Positions 47,000-58,426 of a DNA stretch of 64,000 nucleotides are shown here, in pieces (within the stretch, counting starts at the first letter, position 1; each line of letters begins with the position of its first letter). The notes under the pieces were generated by a model. It had not been told where the DNA came from and did not search any database. It worked only from the letters and a program-made list of their open reading frames with translations. The translations under genes and the position numbers were made by a program. The DNA comes from Ascaphus truei (Eukaryota > Chordata > Amphibia > Anura > Ascaphidae), in assembly GCA_036426205.1 (NCBI GenBank), contig CM071570.1, forward strand, positions 141,848,563 to 141,912,562, written 5' to 3'.

Positions 47000-48378
47000 A
47001 TTTCTTTGCGTGTCTCTAGTGAAGACGTTTGAACGTACAGTTCCCATTTTAGATAATAGGGGTGCAGCCTCTAATCCCAGAAACTTAAAGTATGCAAAAC
47101 AATGGGTTGGGGAAAGGTTGAATGGGTGGGTGGGGAAGTGGATTGGCGCCTCCCAAGTGAACAATGAATGTTGTGGAGACAATAATATCACACAATAAAC
47201 ACCAATGTGAAAACATAAATAAGTGTAAAGTGCAGCTCAAACTTCCTCTGGTGGGACAGTCGGGTCCCCAGAAGGGTAGATTGTTTCTTGGCGATGAGGA
47301 GGAGCGCAGGCAGGTGTAGCAAAATATGCAAAAGAAAATAACATATATAGTGCAGATGGTATACACTGTGCAGATAGGTGTAATCTATAGTATAGAACTC
47401 ACATAGATCGCAGAAAATATCACATGTCAGAGATCCTTCTCTCTCTGACTGGAGCCCTTTAAATGGTAGCAGGGAAATCCCTCAAGGCACGGATATGTAT
47501 GGATAAGAAGAAAAGCCACAATAGTGCATACTATTCCAATATTGTATTATTCAAACAAATAACACGAGTATATTACACTCACATTCGCCATGTAAAAATC
47601 AGGTGGAGGAGAGAACCGCAGCTCGTTGTATAGTAGTGCAGGTGTAGGCAGCTTCACAGTAACCAGGATTCTCTTCCGCGTGTGTCACAGCCGTCGCGTC
47701 ACTTCCGCTATCGCGTCACGGCTGAGGGCGGAAGTTCCCAATGGAAGAGACCTTGGATCGAGTTCTGCCAGTCCTTCAGAGCTTGTTCCCTCACTGTAAA
47801 CTCTACGCGTTTCGCCAGATGCTTCGTCAGGAGTTCTAATTAGATGGGGGATGTCTCTAGGGTATTTATAGGGCCATCAATTACGGAATATCACAGTTTT
47901 AACCCCCTCAGCGCTCACACATAGCGCGAGGTGTAAAAAACCCAGTGCTGTTCACAGACAGACATATACAAAACATTCATCTTTATTAAACATAATTATT
48001 AAGTTAAAATCAATGTATCTCTATACAACATATAATATAATATAATGCAATATTGGCTAACATATAAATAATTAATAATTAATATAAATAATTAATTAAT
48101 TCAAAGGAGAAGAAATTCAAAGGAGAAGAAATAGTGGACTGGAGGGAGAGAGGAGATAAAAAAACGTTAATTACTAGTAAAATAATGGTTCATAATTAAG
48201 ATTACAGAAATTAGTAATAGATAATGGTATTATAATATAATATCCAACATAAGAACTGACTGTGCAATAAAAACACAAATGTGCAGTATAAAGTTAAAAG
48301 GTTAAAAAGAAAACAGTACTAGAAATCTAAGATAAAAAGGCACCAATATCAATATCTATATTAAGTCCTAGGGGTAAC
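47000..48378 (-). repeat. PLE pseudo-LTR in inverted orientation
   Basis: In minus-strand sense this stretch begins with the last codons of the PLE ORF (around LGLNIDIDIGAF, 48378-48340). It runs through the hammerhead-like motif (47797-47835) and ends past CCTCCTCATCGCCAAGAAAC (47281 region) and CCCATTGTTTTGCA (47095 region). It abuts the plus-strand 5' region of copy 2 at 48378. The same junction is seen again at 53172, so it was copied as part of a larger unit. Confidence 0.75.
47797..47835 (-). ncRNA. Hammerhead-like motif in the inverted pseudo-LTR
   Basis: Minus strand, in order: GAACTC, CTGACGA, A, GC, ATCTG, GC, GAAA, CGCG, TA, GAGTTT. Stem I GAACTC/GAGTTT is six pairs including one G-U. 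Stem II is only about two pairs, which is weak for a hammerhead. The core CUGANGA...GAAA and the UA at the expected cleavage place are intact. This is the best-preserved copy in the cluster. Confidence 0.4.
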
Positions 48379-48529
48379 ATAAAGAGGTAACATAAAGAGA
48401 CATGATCCAAGTAACTTTCATAAAGAGATTCAGAGAAAGGATAATACTCATTTCTCCAAAAATGGAGCTATTCCGAAAACAACAGCACAGCCACAACATA
48501 CAAATAGACATCAAACAGTCACACAAAAA

Positions 48530-48772
48530 ATGGATATGCAATCCAACCACATTCCGCATAGGGAAAATGTCTTTAAAAAGACCAAAGAGAATACAAAAGA
48601 AATAACCAAACCATCAACCCAGACGAGTTTTTTAGAACCAGGCCATTTCCTAGATCTCTGGGAGATCTCCAATCGATTCACTCCGTTAGAGGAATCAGCA
48701 GTGAACATGAGCCAGAAAAAAAGAAGGATAGAGGAAAAAGAGGAGGAAGAAGAGGAAGACGAAACATATTAA
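48530..48772 (+). CDS. Small upstream ORF of the PLE, overlapping the RT ORF start
   Basis: The frame is open from 48383 (just after a TAA at 48380-48382) to a stop at 48770-48772; the first ATG in it is at 48530, giving 80 residues. The part before the ATG would also be coding-like, with many K, R, H and Q residues. The product ends in an acidic run (EEKEEEEEEDETY). Its stop and the start of the RT ORF overlap as TAATG, the arrangement used for termination-reinitiation. The same segment is present, damaged, in the other copies (for example antisense at 46163-46396). I recognise no domain. It could be a nucleic-acid-binding first ORF or only a fortuitous open frame. Confidence 0.4.
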   Translation: MDMQSNHIPHRENVFKKTKENTKEITKPSTQTSFLEPGHFLDLWEISNRFTPLEESAVNMSQKKRRIEEKEEEEEEDETY

Positions 48773-51207
48773 TGAAAACTAACAATAAGTCTGATTACAA
48801 CAATATTTTTAATTTGAGTTCATTGAAACTGGGAGAATTACAAAAGAAAGTGATCTCAAAGGGTTTAACATTCGCACCCACCACTAAATCAAGCAATTTT
48901 CAACTATTTATAGATGCAAATTTGTTTCTACGGAAACTAACTATCCAAAGGCATTTTTTACACCAGTCAAATAATAATATTAAAAAAAGTGACGAACTTT
49001 TACCTTTGAACAGAAAAAGCGATATTTTTAAACATACTGATTTAAAAAATAGATCAACTTTCTATCCCAGCCATAATAAAGGACATTTTTTAGAGGTTTT
49101 TTATCAGATGATTTTAGGAGATTTTAATAAACTAACTAAGAACTGTACTACATTTAAACACAATTTAACAAAAAATGAAAGGGAAGCTCTCGATAGTTTA
49201 ACTAAGAATGAAGAAATTATTATAAAACAAGCTGACAAGGGAGGTGGGGTGGTAGTCATGGACCGTTCCTGGTATTTGACAGAAGCTAATAGAATATTAA
49301 ATGACGATAAGACATACCAGATCCTTGACCACAATCCCACTAATCCCTTTTTTAAACAGCTACAAGAACTTCTTTTAAAAGGGAAAATTTTAGGTATTTT
49401 AAATGATAATGAATTCAAATTTTTATGCAAAGAGAATTCTAAATTACCACTGTTTTATTTTTTACCAAAGATCCATAAGGATATTTTAAACCCCCCAGGC
49501 AGACCCATCATATCGGGCATAGACTCGCTGACCAATAATCTTTCCCAATATATAGATTGTTTTTTATCTAAATATGTGCCATCTTTTAAGAGCTATATTA
49601 AAGACACAACTGATATTTTAAAATTTTTAAATGATATCACATGGGAAGAACATTATATTTTGGTCACGGCGGATGTCTCGGCCTTATATACTTCAATAAA
49701 CCATCAGGATGGGATAGAATCGGTTCGAAAAGTCCTGGAAAGGGATACAGATATAGAAAAAGAACAGACGGATTTTATATTAGAAGCTATAAGATTTATT
49801 TTAGAGAAAAATTATTTTTGGTTCAATGACAAATTTTATTTACAGAAGTGTGGTACTGCCATGGGGACGAGATTTGCACCCAGTTATGCAAACATCTTCA
49901 TGGGGATTTGGGAGGAGGAGTTCATAGAACCCCCCCATGGACTGGGTGCAAATCTTGTCTCCTGGCATAGATTCATCGATGATGTGCTGTTCATTTGGAA
50001 GGGGAATGAAGAACAACTAATACAATTTTTAAATGCCTTGGAGGATAACAATCTTAACATAAAATTCACTCATAAATGGAGTAGGCATGAAATTGAATTT
50101 TTAGATTTAGTTATTTTTATTGAGGACATGGTTTTAAAAACAAAAACCTTTTTTAAAAAGGTGGACAGCAATAATTTTATACTACAAGATAGCTGTCACC
50201 ATCCTCAATGGATAAAAAATATTCCCTATGGACAACTAAGAAGGATAAAACGGAACTGTAGCGATGAATCAATGTTCCAAGAACAGTCTGAAATTTTAAT
50301 CAACAGATTTAAAGATAGAAACTATAATGAAAACACACTTAAAAGAGCCATTGATAAAACACACTCTGTCCCGAGAAAAGATCTATTGGTAAATAAAAAT
50401 AAAAATATAAATTCAAATAATAATACTAATTTTAATATGTCGTTCCTCACTCCGTACAATAAAGATGCCAATGAAATTAGGAATGTTATATGTAAACATT
50501 GGCATATTTTAAAGAACGACCCCATTTTAAAAGACCACATCCCTGACACCCCTAATGTTTTATTTAAAAAAGCACCTAATCTCAAAAGTAAACTGGCACC
50601 TACGACATTTAAAGTTAGTCCCAAAGAGAAACCCACTACATGGCTGGAAAAACCTGTAGGGTTTTATGGGTGCTACTCATGTACTGCTTGTAAATACAAA
50701 ATGACTGAAAAACTGATTTTTAAAAGTAAAACAACAGGCGAGGCTTTTAAGGTAGAACATTTTATTAATTGTAAATCAGATTTTACCATATATCTATTAC
50801 AATGCTCGTGTGGATTGCAGTACATAGGGCGCACCTCAAGACCATTGAACATTAGAATTTTAGAACATATACGGAATATAAAAAAGGGGCTTTTAACACA
50901 CAATTTATCAAAGCATTTTTTAAATTATCATAATTCAGACCCAAAATCATTAAGGTATATGGCTATAGAACAGGTATCCAGACATTGGAGGGGGGGCAAT
51001 AGAATAAATAGTTTAGCCAAAAGAGAGACCTATTGGATTCACAAAATGCAAACTCTCGCCCCCCTAGGACTTAATATAGATATTGATATTGGTGCCTTTT
51101 TATCTTACGGAATTGTGCGTGGATTGCATATCCATTTTTTGTGTGACTGTTTGAGTCTATTTGTATGTTGTGGATGTTCTGTGTTTTCGCGAATAGCTCC
51201 ATTTTAG
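48772..51207 (+). CDS. Penelope-like element protein: reverse transcriptase + GIY-YIG
   Basis: An 811-residue open frame. Residues 150-160 hold the PLE-typical ADKGG motif. RT motifs are A around TADVSALYTSI (297-307, catalytic D), B around GTAMGTRFAPSYAN (360-373), C FIDD (400-403) and a following EIEFLDL (about 440). A cysteine cluster CYSCTAC sits near 633. The GIY-YIG part starts TIYLLQCSCG (670) and YIGRTSRP (682), with WRGGN and RETYW further on (738-755). PLEs copy RNA into DNA at a site nicked by the GIY-YIG nuclease. About the last 34 residues (from 51103) are not native: there the frame runs into an inverted copy of the element's 5' region, which gives the odd cysteine-rich tail. 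The frame is otherwise undamaged, so the copy is young. The TAATG start follows a small upstream ORF. The subfamily (Poseidon or Neptune type) is undecided. Confidence 0.92.
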   Translation: MKTNNKSDYNNIFNLSSLKLGELQKKVISKGLTFAPTTKSSNFQLFIDANLFLRKLTIQRHFLHQSNNNIKKSDELLPLNRKSDIFKHTDLKNRSTFYPSHNKGHFLEVFYQMILGDFNKLTKNCTTFKHNLTKNEREALDSLTKNEEIIIKQADKGGGVVVMDRSWYLTEANRILNDDKTYQILDHNPTNPFFKQLQELLLKGKILGILNDNEFKFLCKENSKLPLFYFLPKIHKDILNPPGRPIISGIDSLTNNLSQYIDCFLSKYVPSFKSYIKDTTDILKFLNDITWEEHYILVTADVSALYTSINHQDGIESVRKVLERDTDIEKEQTDFILEAIRFILEKNYFWFNDKFYLQKCGTAMGTRFAPSYANIFMGIWEEEFIEPPHGLGANLVSWHRFIDDVLFIWKGNEEQLIQFLNALEDNNLNIKFTHKWSRHEIEFLDLVIFIEDMVLKTKTFFKKVDSNNFILQDSCHHPQWIKNIPYGQLRRIKRNCSDESMFQEQSEILINRFKDRNYNENTLKRAIDKTHSVPRKDLLVNKNKNINSNNNTNFNMSFLTPYNKDANEIRNVICKHWHILKNDPILKDHIPDTPNVLFKKAPNLKSKLAPTTFKVSPKEKPTTWLEKPVGFYGCYSCTACKYKMTEKLIFKSKTTGEAFKVEHFINCKSDFTIYLLQCSCGLQYIGRTSRPLNIRILEHIRNIKKGLLTHNLSKHFLNYHNSDPKSLRYMAIEQVSRHWRGGNRINSLAKRETYWIHKMQTLAPLGLNIDIDIGAFLSYGIVRGLHIHFLCDCLSLFVCCGCSVFSRIAPF

Positions 51208-53172
51208 GAGAAATTAGTATTATCCTTTCTCTGAATCTCTTTATGAAAGGTTACTGGGATCAGTCTCTTTAGGTTTACCTCTGGTTTTTCCCAATTTTTT
51301 TATTCCCTGTAGCATAGTCTCTCAAATATCGATAGTATTTCCATCCTTATTTTCTTTTTTAAGTGTTGGATTCCAGGTTTTCTAATTTTTTTTGAAGCGT
51401 TTGTCATTTTCTTTGAAACACAGGGTGGGACATTAATGCGTTCTTGTTTCATTTAATGGATTTATTTCTTTATCCTAATGGCCATTCTTTGTCCTGTGTT
51501 TGTTAGAATAATGAGTTTCATGAGTTTCAGATGATGCATGGTCCACGAAGCCCTCCCAGGCGTTCATGAAACACTTGCATCATCTAAATCAAATGAGGAA
51601 GCTTCTTAATCCTTAAACCTTTCTAAAAAGGGGGGATAATTGATTGGTTAAATAGTTATTCAAATACAACAGATCGAACCATTTTTCAGTAGCTTGAACA
51701 AAAGGGTATTCTAATTGGTGGAATCTCTGTTGAGAATTCTCTCTCACTCAGTGGAGCAGAGTCCACTCTTATGTGAGAGGGAAGAATATTCAAATCTGAT
51801 TTCTTTGTTGTCTTCTAGTGAAGACGTTTGAACTACATGTTCCATTTTAGCTAATAGTGGGGGCAGCCGCTAATCCCCAGAACTTAAGTGAATGCAAAAA
51901 CAATGGATGTGGGAAAGGTGAGGGGAGGGGTGGCGGAGGGAAGTGGATTGGGGCGCTCCAAGTGAACCACTAATGTTGTGGGAATACACTAATATCACAC
52001 AATAAACACCAATAGTGAAACAATTAATAAGTTGTTAAAGTGCAGCTCAACTCATTCTGGGGGACTAGTTCCGGGTCCCAGAAGGGTTAGATTGTATTGG
52101 CGATGAGGAGGAGCGCAGGCAGGTGTAGCCAAAAATTGCAAAAGAAAATACCATATATAGTTGCAGATGGTAGACACGTGCAGAATAGGTGTAATCTATA
52201 GTTAGAGAACTCACATAGATCGCAGAAAATATCACATGTCAGAGTCCTCTCTCTGAATGGAGCCACTTAAATGGTAGCAGGGAATCCTCAAGGCACGGAT
52301 ATGATGGAAAGAAGAAAAGCCACAAAGTGCATACTATTCCAATATGTATTATTCAAACAACAAATAACACGAGTATATACACTCACATTCGCCATGCAAA
52401 AATCAGGTGGAGGAGAGAACGCAGCTCGTTGTATATAGTGCAGGTTAGGCAGCTTTCACAGTACCAGGATTTCTCTTCGCGTGGGTCACAGCCGTCGAGT
52501 CACTTCCGCTACGCGTCACGGATTGAGGGCGGAAAGTCCCAATGGGAAAGAGACGTGGATCGAGTGCTGCCAGTTCCTTCGAGGCTTGTTCACGCACTGT
52601 AATGCTACGCGTTTCGCCAGCTGCTTGTCAGGAGTCTAATTAGAGGGGGGATGTCTCTAGGGGATTTATAGGCCCATCAATTACGGGGAATATCACAGTT
52701 GTAACCCCCTCGACGCTCACACATAGCGCGAGTGTAAAAAAACCCAGTGCTGTTCACAGACAGAATATACAAAACAGCATCTTGATTAAACCATAATTAG
52801 TAACGTTAAAAATCAATGTATCCGATAACACATATAAATCAAATAATGCAATATGCTCACATATAAATAATTAATAATAATCTAAATAAGTAATTAATTC
52901 AAAGGAGGAGGAAATTCAAAGAGAGAAGAAGAAATAGTGGGCTGAGGGAGCGAGAGAATAAAAAAGACGTTATATACTAGTAAAATAATGGTTCAAATTA
53001 AGATTACAGAAATAGTAATAGGATAATGGTATTATAATTATAACTATCCAACAAAGAACTGAATGTGCAATAAAAAACAATGTGACAGTATGAGTTAATA
53101 AGGTAAAAAGAAAACAGTACTAGAAACTAAGATAAAAAGGCACCAATATCAACTGATCTATATTAAGTCCTA
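51108..53172 (-). repeat. Inverted PLE 5' region and pseudo-LTR
   Basis: The part from 51108 to about 52080 is the PLE 5' region in minus orientation (GGATTGCATATCC... matches 46375 onward). From about 52085 to 53172 it is the minus-oriented pseudo-LTR, including a damaged hammerhead-like motif near 52603-52640 and the ORF tail at 53140-53172. It repeats 46370-48378 with many small indels. Confidence 0.75.
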
Positions 53173-53652
53173 GGTGGTAAATAAAGATCGGTTGGTAACA
53201 TAAAGAGCCATGATCCAAGACTTTCATAAAGAGATTCAGAGGAAAGTTAATGGAGTAATACTCATTTCTCCACCACCCCGTTAGCGACTCTCACCTCGCT
53301 CCGAGTCTGCTGAGGTGCAGCTGCCAGCACCAACGGCCACACAGGCGTTAATGAGGCAGGAGAGGAGGACACCAAATACAAATAGACATCAAACAGGTCA
53401 CACAAAATGGAATAGCAATCCAACCAATTCGCATAGGGAAGAATCATGTCTTTAAAACGACCACAAGAGAATACAAAAAGAAAGAACCAAACCATCACCC
53501 CAGAAGACGAGTTTTTTAGAACCAGGCCATTTCCTAGATCTCTGGGAGATCTCCAATCGATTCATCCGTTAGGGAATCGCAGTGACTGAGCCAGAAAAAA
53601 GAATGCGAGAGGAAAAAAGGAGGAGGAAGAAGAGGAAGACGAAAACCATGAT

Positions 53653-56146
53653 ATGAAAACTGAACTAACTATGTCTGGATGTGTACAACAAGTATTTTAA
53701 TTTGAGTTCATTAAACTGGGGGAGAAGAATTACAAAAGAAGTGATCTCAAAGGGTTTTTGAACATTGACATTTGAAGACCCCACACTGAATCAAGCAATT
53801 TTCAACTGATTTATAGATGGCTGCAAATGTTGTTTTCTACGGAAAACTAACTATTCCCAAAGGCATTTTTGACACAGTTCAAGATAATATATATAAAAAA
53901 AGCTGGACGAACTTTTACTTTGAACAGAAAAAAAGCGATTATTTTTTAAACATACTGATTTAAAAAATAGATCAACAGGTTCCTATCCCAGCCATAATTA
54001 AGAGGCACATTTTTTTTATTGAGGGTTTTTATTTTTTCAGATGATTTTTATGGAGATTTTGAATAAACTATAACATAAGAAATGTACTACATTAATAAAC
54101 ACAATTTAACAAAAATGAAGAAGGGAGCTCATCGATTAGTTGTAACTAAGAATGATTAGGCAAAATTATTAAAACAAGCTGACAAGGCGATGCCAGTGAG
54201 TCGGGCCGTCCGGTCATGCGACCGTCCTGGGATTGAAGAAGCTAATAGAGATATTAAATGACGAATAAGACATAACCAGATCCTGACCACAATCCCACTA
54301 ATCCCTCTGTTTTAAAACGCGACTTAAGAACTCTTTAAAATGGGAAAAATTTTATGGATATTTATTAATGATAATGAATTCAAAATTTTTATTAGCAAAG
54401 AGAATTTGCTAAATTACCACTGTTTTATTTTGTACCAAAGGATCCATAAGGATTTTTTAAACCCCCGGCACAGACCCTTCTAACGGGCATCACTCGCCTG
54501 ACCAATAATCTTTCCCAATATATAGATTTGTTTTTTATCTAATATGTGCCATTTTTAAGAGCTATATAAAGACACAACTGTGATATTTTAAAATTTTTAA
54601 ATAGATATCACATGGTTAGACAAAAGAAATAAGAACATTATATTTTGGTCACGGCGGATTTGGTTCGCCTTATATACTTCAACATAAACCATCAGGATGG
54701 GATAGAATCGGTTCGAAAAGTCCTGGGAAAGGGATACAGAGATAGAAAAAAGAAACAGACGGATTTTATATTAGAAGCTATAAGATTTTATTTTAGAGAA
54801 AAATTATTTGTGGTTCAATGACCAATTTTATTACAGAAGTGTGGGGTACTGCTCATGGGGACGAGATTTGCACCCAGTTATGCAAACAGCTTCAGGGATT
54901 TGGGAGAGAGGAGTTATAGATACCCCCCCATGGACTGCGCGTGCAAATCTGTCTCCAGGCATAGATTCATGATGATGTGCTGTTCATTTGGAAGGGAATG
55001 AAGGAAGAAAAACAATACAATTTTTTTTAAATGGCCTTGGAGGATAACAATCTTAACATAAAATTCATTCATAAATGCGAGTAGGCATGAATATCTGAAT
55101 TTTTCCGATATAGTTATTTTATTGAGGACATGGTTTAAAACAAAAACCTTTTTTAAAAAGGTGGACAGCAATAATTTTATACTTAACAAGATAGCTGTCT
55201 CCCATCCTCAATGGATAAAAAATATTCCTATGGACAACTAAGAAGGAATTTTATTTAAAACGGACGTAGCGATTGAATCAAGGTTCAAGAACAGTCTGAA
55301 ATTTTTAATCAACAGATTAAAGATAGAAAACTATAATGAAACAACCAACATAATAAAGAGCATTGATAAAACAACACTATTGTCCCGAGAAAAGGATTCT
55401 ATTGGTAAATAAAAAAAAATCATAAATTCAAATAAATAATACTAATTTTTAATGAGTCGTTTCCTACTCCGTACAATAAAAGATGCCAATGAAATTAGGA
55501 ATGTTATATGTAAACATTCGGCATATTTTAAAGAACGACCCCATTTTAAAAGACACATCCCGAACACCCCTAATGTTAATTAAAAAAAGCACCTAATCTC
55601 AAAAGTAAACTGGCGGCACCTCGGACCATTAAAGTTACTTAGTCCCAAAGAGAAACCCCCACTACATGGCTGGAAAACCTGTAGGGTTTTATGGGTGCTA
55701 CTCATGTATGCTTGTAAATAACAAAATGATCTGATAAAAACTGATTTTTTAAAAGTAAAACAACAGCGAGGCTTTTAACGGTAGAACATTTTTATTAATT
55801 CTGTAAATCAGATTTACCATATATCTATTACAATGGCTCGTGTGGCCATTGCAGTTACATAGGCGCACTCAAGCACCATTGAACATTTAGAATTTAGAAC
55901 ATATACGGAAATATAAAGTAAGGGCGCTTTAAACACACCAATTAAAAGCATTTTTTAATTTAGTCATAATTCAGATCCCAAATCATTAAGATATGGCATA
56001 GAACAGGTATCCCAGACATTGGAGGGGGGGCCAATAGAAATAAATAGTTTTAGCCAAGAGATGAGAACCTATGGATTCACAAATGCAAACTCTCGCCCCC
56101 CTAGGACTTAATATAGATATTGATATTGGTGCCTTTTTTATCTTAG
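53653..56146 (+). pseudogene. PLE copy 3, broken by many indels
   Basis: It matches copy 2 along its full length but with small insertions and deletions roughly every 20-60 bases, so no long frame survives. Landmarks are AATAGATCAAC near 53966, GCTGACAAGGCG near 54178, motif A region near 54650, GACGAGATTTGCACCC near 54861 (motif B), GATGATGTGCTGTTC near 54970 (motif C) and the GIY-YIG region near 55815-55880. Some inserted segments (CGATGCCAGTGAGTCGGGCC near 54187) are absent from the other copies. The indel pattern looks more like sequencing noise than normal decay. Confidence 0.8.
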
Positions 56147-57410
56147 ATATAGTATGTTTTCTTTTTAACCTTTTAACTTTCATACGCACATTTTGGTTTT
56201 TATGCACAGTCAGTTCTGATGTTGGATATATTATATAATACCATTATCTATTACTAATTCTGTAATCTTAATTATGAACAATATTTTACTAGTTAATTAA
56301 CGTTTTTTTATCTCCTCTCTCCCTCCAGTATCTATTTTCTCCTTTGATGCATTTCCTTTCCTTTGAATTAATTAATTATTTATTAATTATTAATTATTTC
56401 ATATGTTTAGCCAATATGCCGAGTATTATATTATATGTTGTATAGAGATACATGATTTTAACTTATATAATTATGTTTAATAAAGATGAATGTTTTGTAT
56501 ATGTTGTCTGTGAACAGCAGTGGGTTTTTTACACCTCGCGCTATGTGTGAGCGCTGAGGCGGGTTAAACTGTGATATTCCGTAATGATGGCCCTATAAAT
56601 ACCCTAGAGACATCCCCCATCTAATTAGAACTCCTGACGAAGCACTGGCGAAACGCGTAGGTTTACAGTGAGGGGAACAAGCCTCTGAAGGACTGGCAGA
56701 ACTCGGATCAATGGTCCTCTTTCAATTGGGGAAACTTCCGCCCTCAGCCGTGACGCGATAAGCGGAGGAAATGAGAGTGACGCGACGCTGTGACACCGCT
56801 GGAAAGAGAATCCTGGTTATATGTAGCTGCCTACCACTGACAAACTATACAACGAGCTGCGGTTCTCTCCTCCACCTGATTTTTACATGGCGAATGGTGA
56901 GTGTAATATACTCGTGTATTTGTTTGAATACTACAATATGCATGAATAGTATGCACTATGTGGCTTTTCTCTTTATCCATACATATTCCGTGCCTGAGGG
57001 GATTTCCATCTGATACCATGTTAAAGGGCTCCAGTCAGAGAGAGAGAAGGATCTCTGACATGTGATATTTTTCTGCGATCTATGTGAGTTCTTATACTAT
57101 AGATTACAACTATTGCACAGTGTGTATACCATCTGAGCACTATATGTTATTTTCTTTGCATATTTTGCTACACCTGCCTATCGCATCCCTCATCGCCAAG
57201 AAACAATCTACCCTTCTGGGACCCGAAACTGGTCCCACCAGAGGAAGTTGAGACTGCACTTACACATTATTTATTTTTCACTATTGGTGTGTTTATGCTG
57301 TGTGATTTAGTTGTATTCCCAACAACATGTATTGGTTCACTTGGGGAGCGCCCAATCCACTTCCCCACCCATCCCCTTCACCTTTCCCCACATCCCATTG
57401 TTTTGCATTC
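56147..57410 (+). repeat. PLE pseudo-LTR between copies 3 and 4
   Basis: It follows the ORF end of copy 3 and carries TAATAAAGATGAATG near 56470, CGCGCTATGTGTGAGCGCTGAGG near 56540, the hammerhead-like motif at 56628, then CCTCATCGCCAAGAAACAATC near 57190 and CCCATTGTTTTGCA near 57398. It runs directly into the 5' region of copy 4, so copies 3 and 4 are in tandem, as is common for PLEs. Confidence 0.75.
56628..56665 (+). ncRNA. Hammerhead-like motif in the tandem pseudo-LTR
   Basis: Plus strand: GAACTC, CTGACGA, AGCACTGGC, GAAA, CGCG, TA, GGTTT. It is the same core as at 47797-47835 with small changes. Stem I is less complete here (GGTTT in place of GAGTTT). Confidence 0.35.
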
Positions 57411-58426
57411 ACTTTAAGTCTGGGATTGAGGTCTGCACCCACTATTATTAAAAGGAAAATGTAAGTTTTCAAACGTCTTCACTAGAATGAAAACAAAGAA
57501 ATCATGATTTGAATTTCCTACACTATAGAGTGGACTCGCCTCCACTGAGTGAGAGAGATATTTCTAAACAGAGAATTCACCAAAATTAGAAGTAACTTTT
57601 TGTTTCTAAAGATACTAGAAAATGGTTTCGATTAGTTGTATTTGAATAATAAATATTTAACCAAAAGATATCCCTAGACGGTTTAAGATTAAGAAGTTCC
57701 TTCATTTGATTTAGATGATGCAGTGTTCATGAACGCATCTGGGAGGCGTGTGTGGACCATGCATCATCTGAACCTAATGTAACTCATATTACTCACAACA
57801 AGGAAAAGAAGGGCCATTATGGATAAAGAAATAAAATTGCCATTAAGGAACAATAGAATCCATTAATGGGCCACCCTCGTGTTTCAACCGAAAATGACAA
57901 AACGCTTCAAAAAAGATTAGAAAACCTGGAATCCACACTTAAAGAAAAATAAGGATAGGAATACGATCGATATTTAGAGACTAGCTACAGGGTGCGGAAG
58001 TAGAAAAAATGTGAAAAACTAGAGGTAACGGTAACATAAAGAGACATGACCAAGTAATCTTTCATAAGAGATTCAGAGAAAGGATAAATACGCATTTCTC
58101 CAAAAATGGAGCTATCCGAAAACAACAGCACAGCACACCAAAACAATACAAAAAATTCAAACAGTCACACAAAAAAATGGAAGCAATCCAACCACATTCG
58201 CCATAGGGAAACATGTTTAAAAAAGACACAAAGAGAATACACAAAAAAGAAATAAACCAAACCATCAACCCAGACGAGTTTTTTTTTAGAACCAGGCCAT
58301 TTCCTAGATCTCTGCGGAGATCTCCAATCGATTTCACTCCGTTAGAGGAATCAGCAGTGAACATGAGCCAGAAAAAAAGAGGATAGAGGAAAAAGAGGAG
58401 AGAGAGAGGAAGACGAATACATATTA
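57411..58426 (+). other. 5' region of PLE copy 4
   Basis: It corresponds to the inverted 5' regions at 46159-47000 and 51108-52080. It contains damaged traces of the small upstream ORF (AACATGAGCCAGAAAAAAAG at 58360) and the ATTAATG start context at 58424. There is no intact reading frame. Confidence 0.6.
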
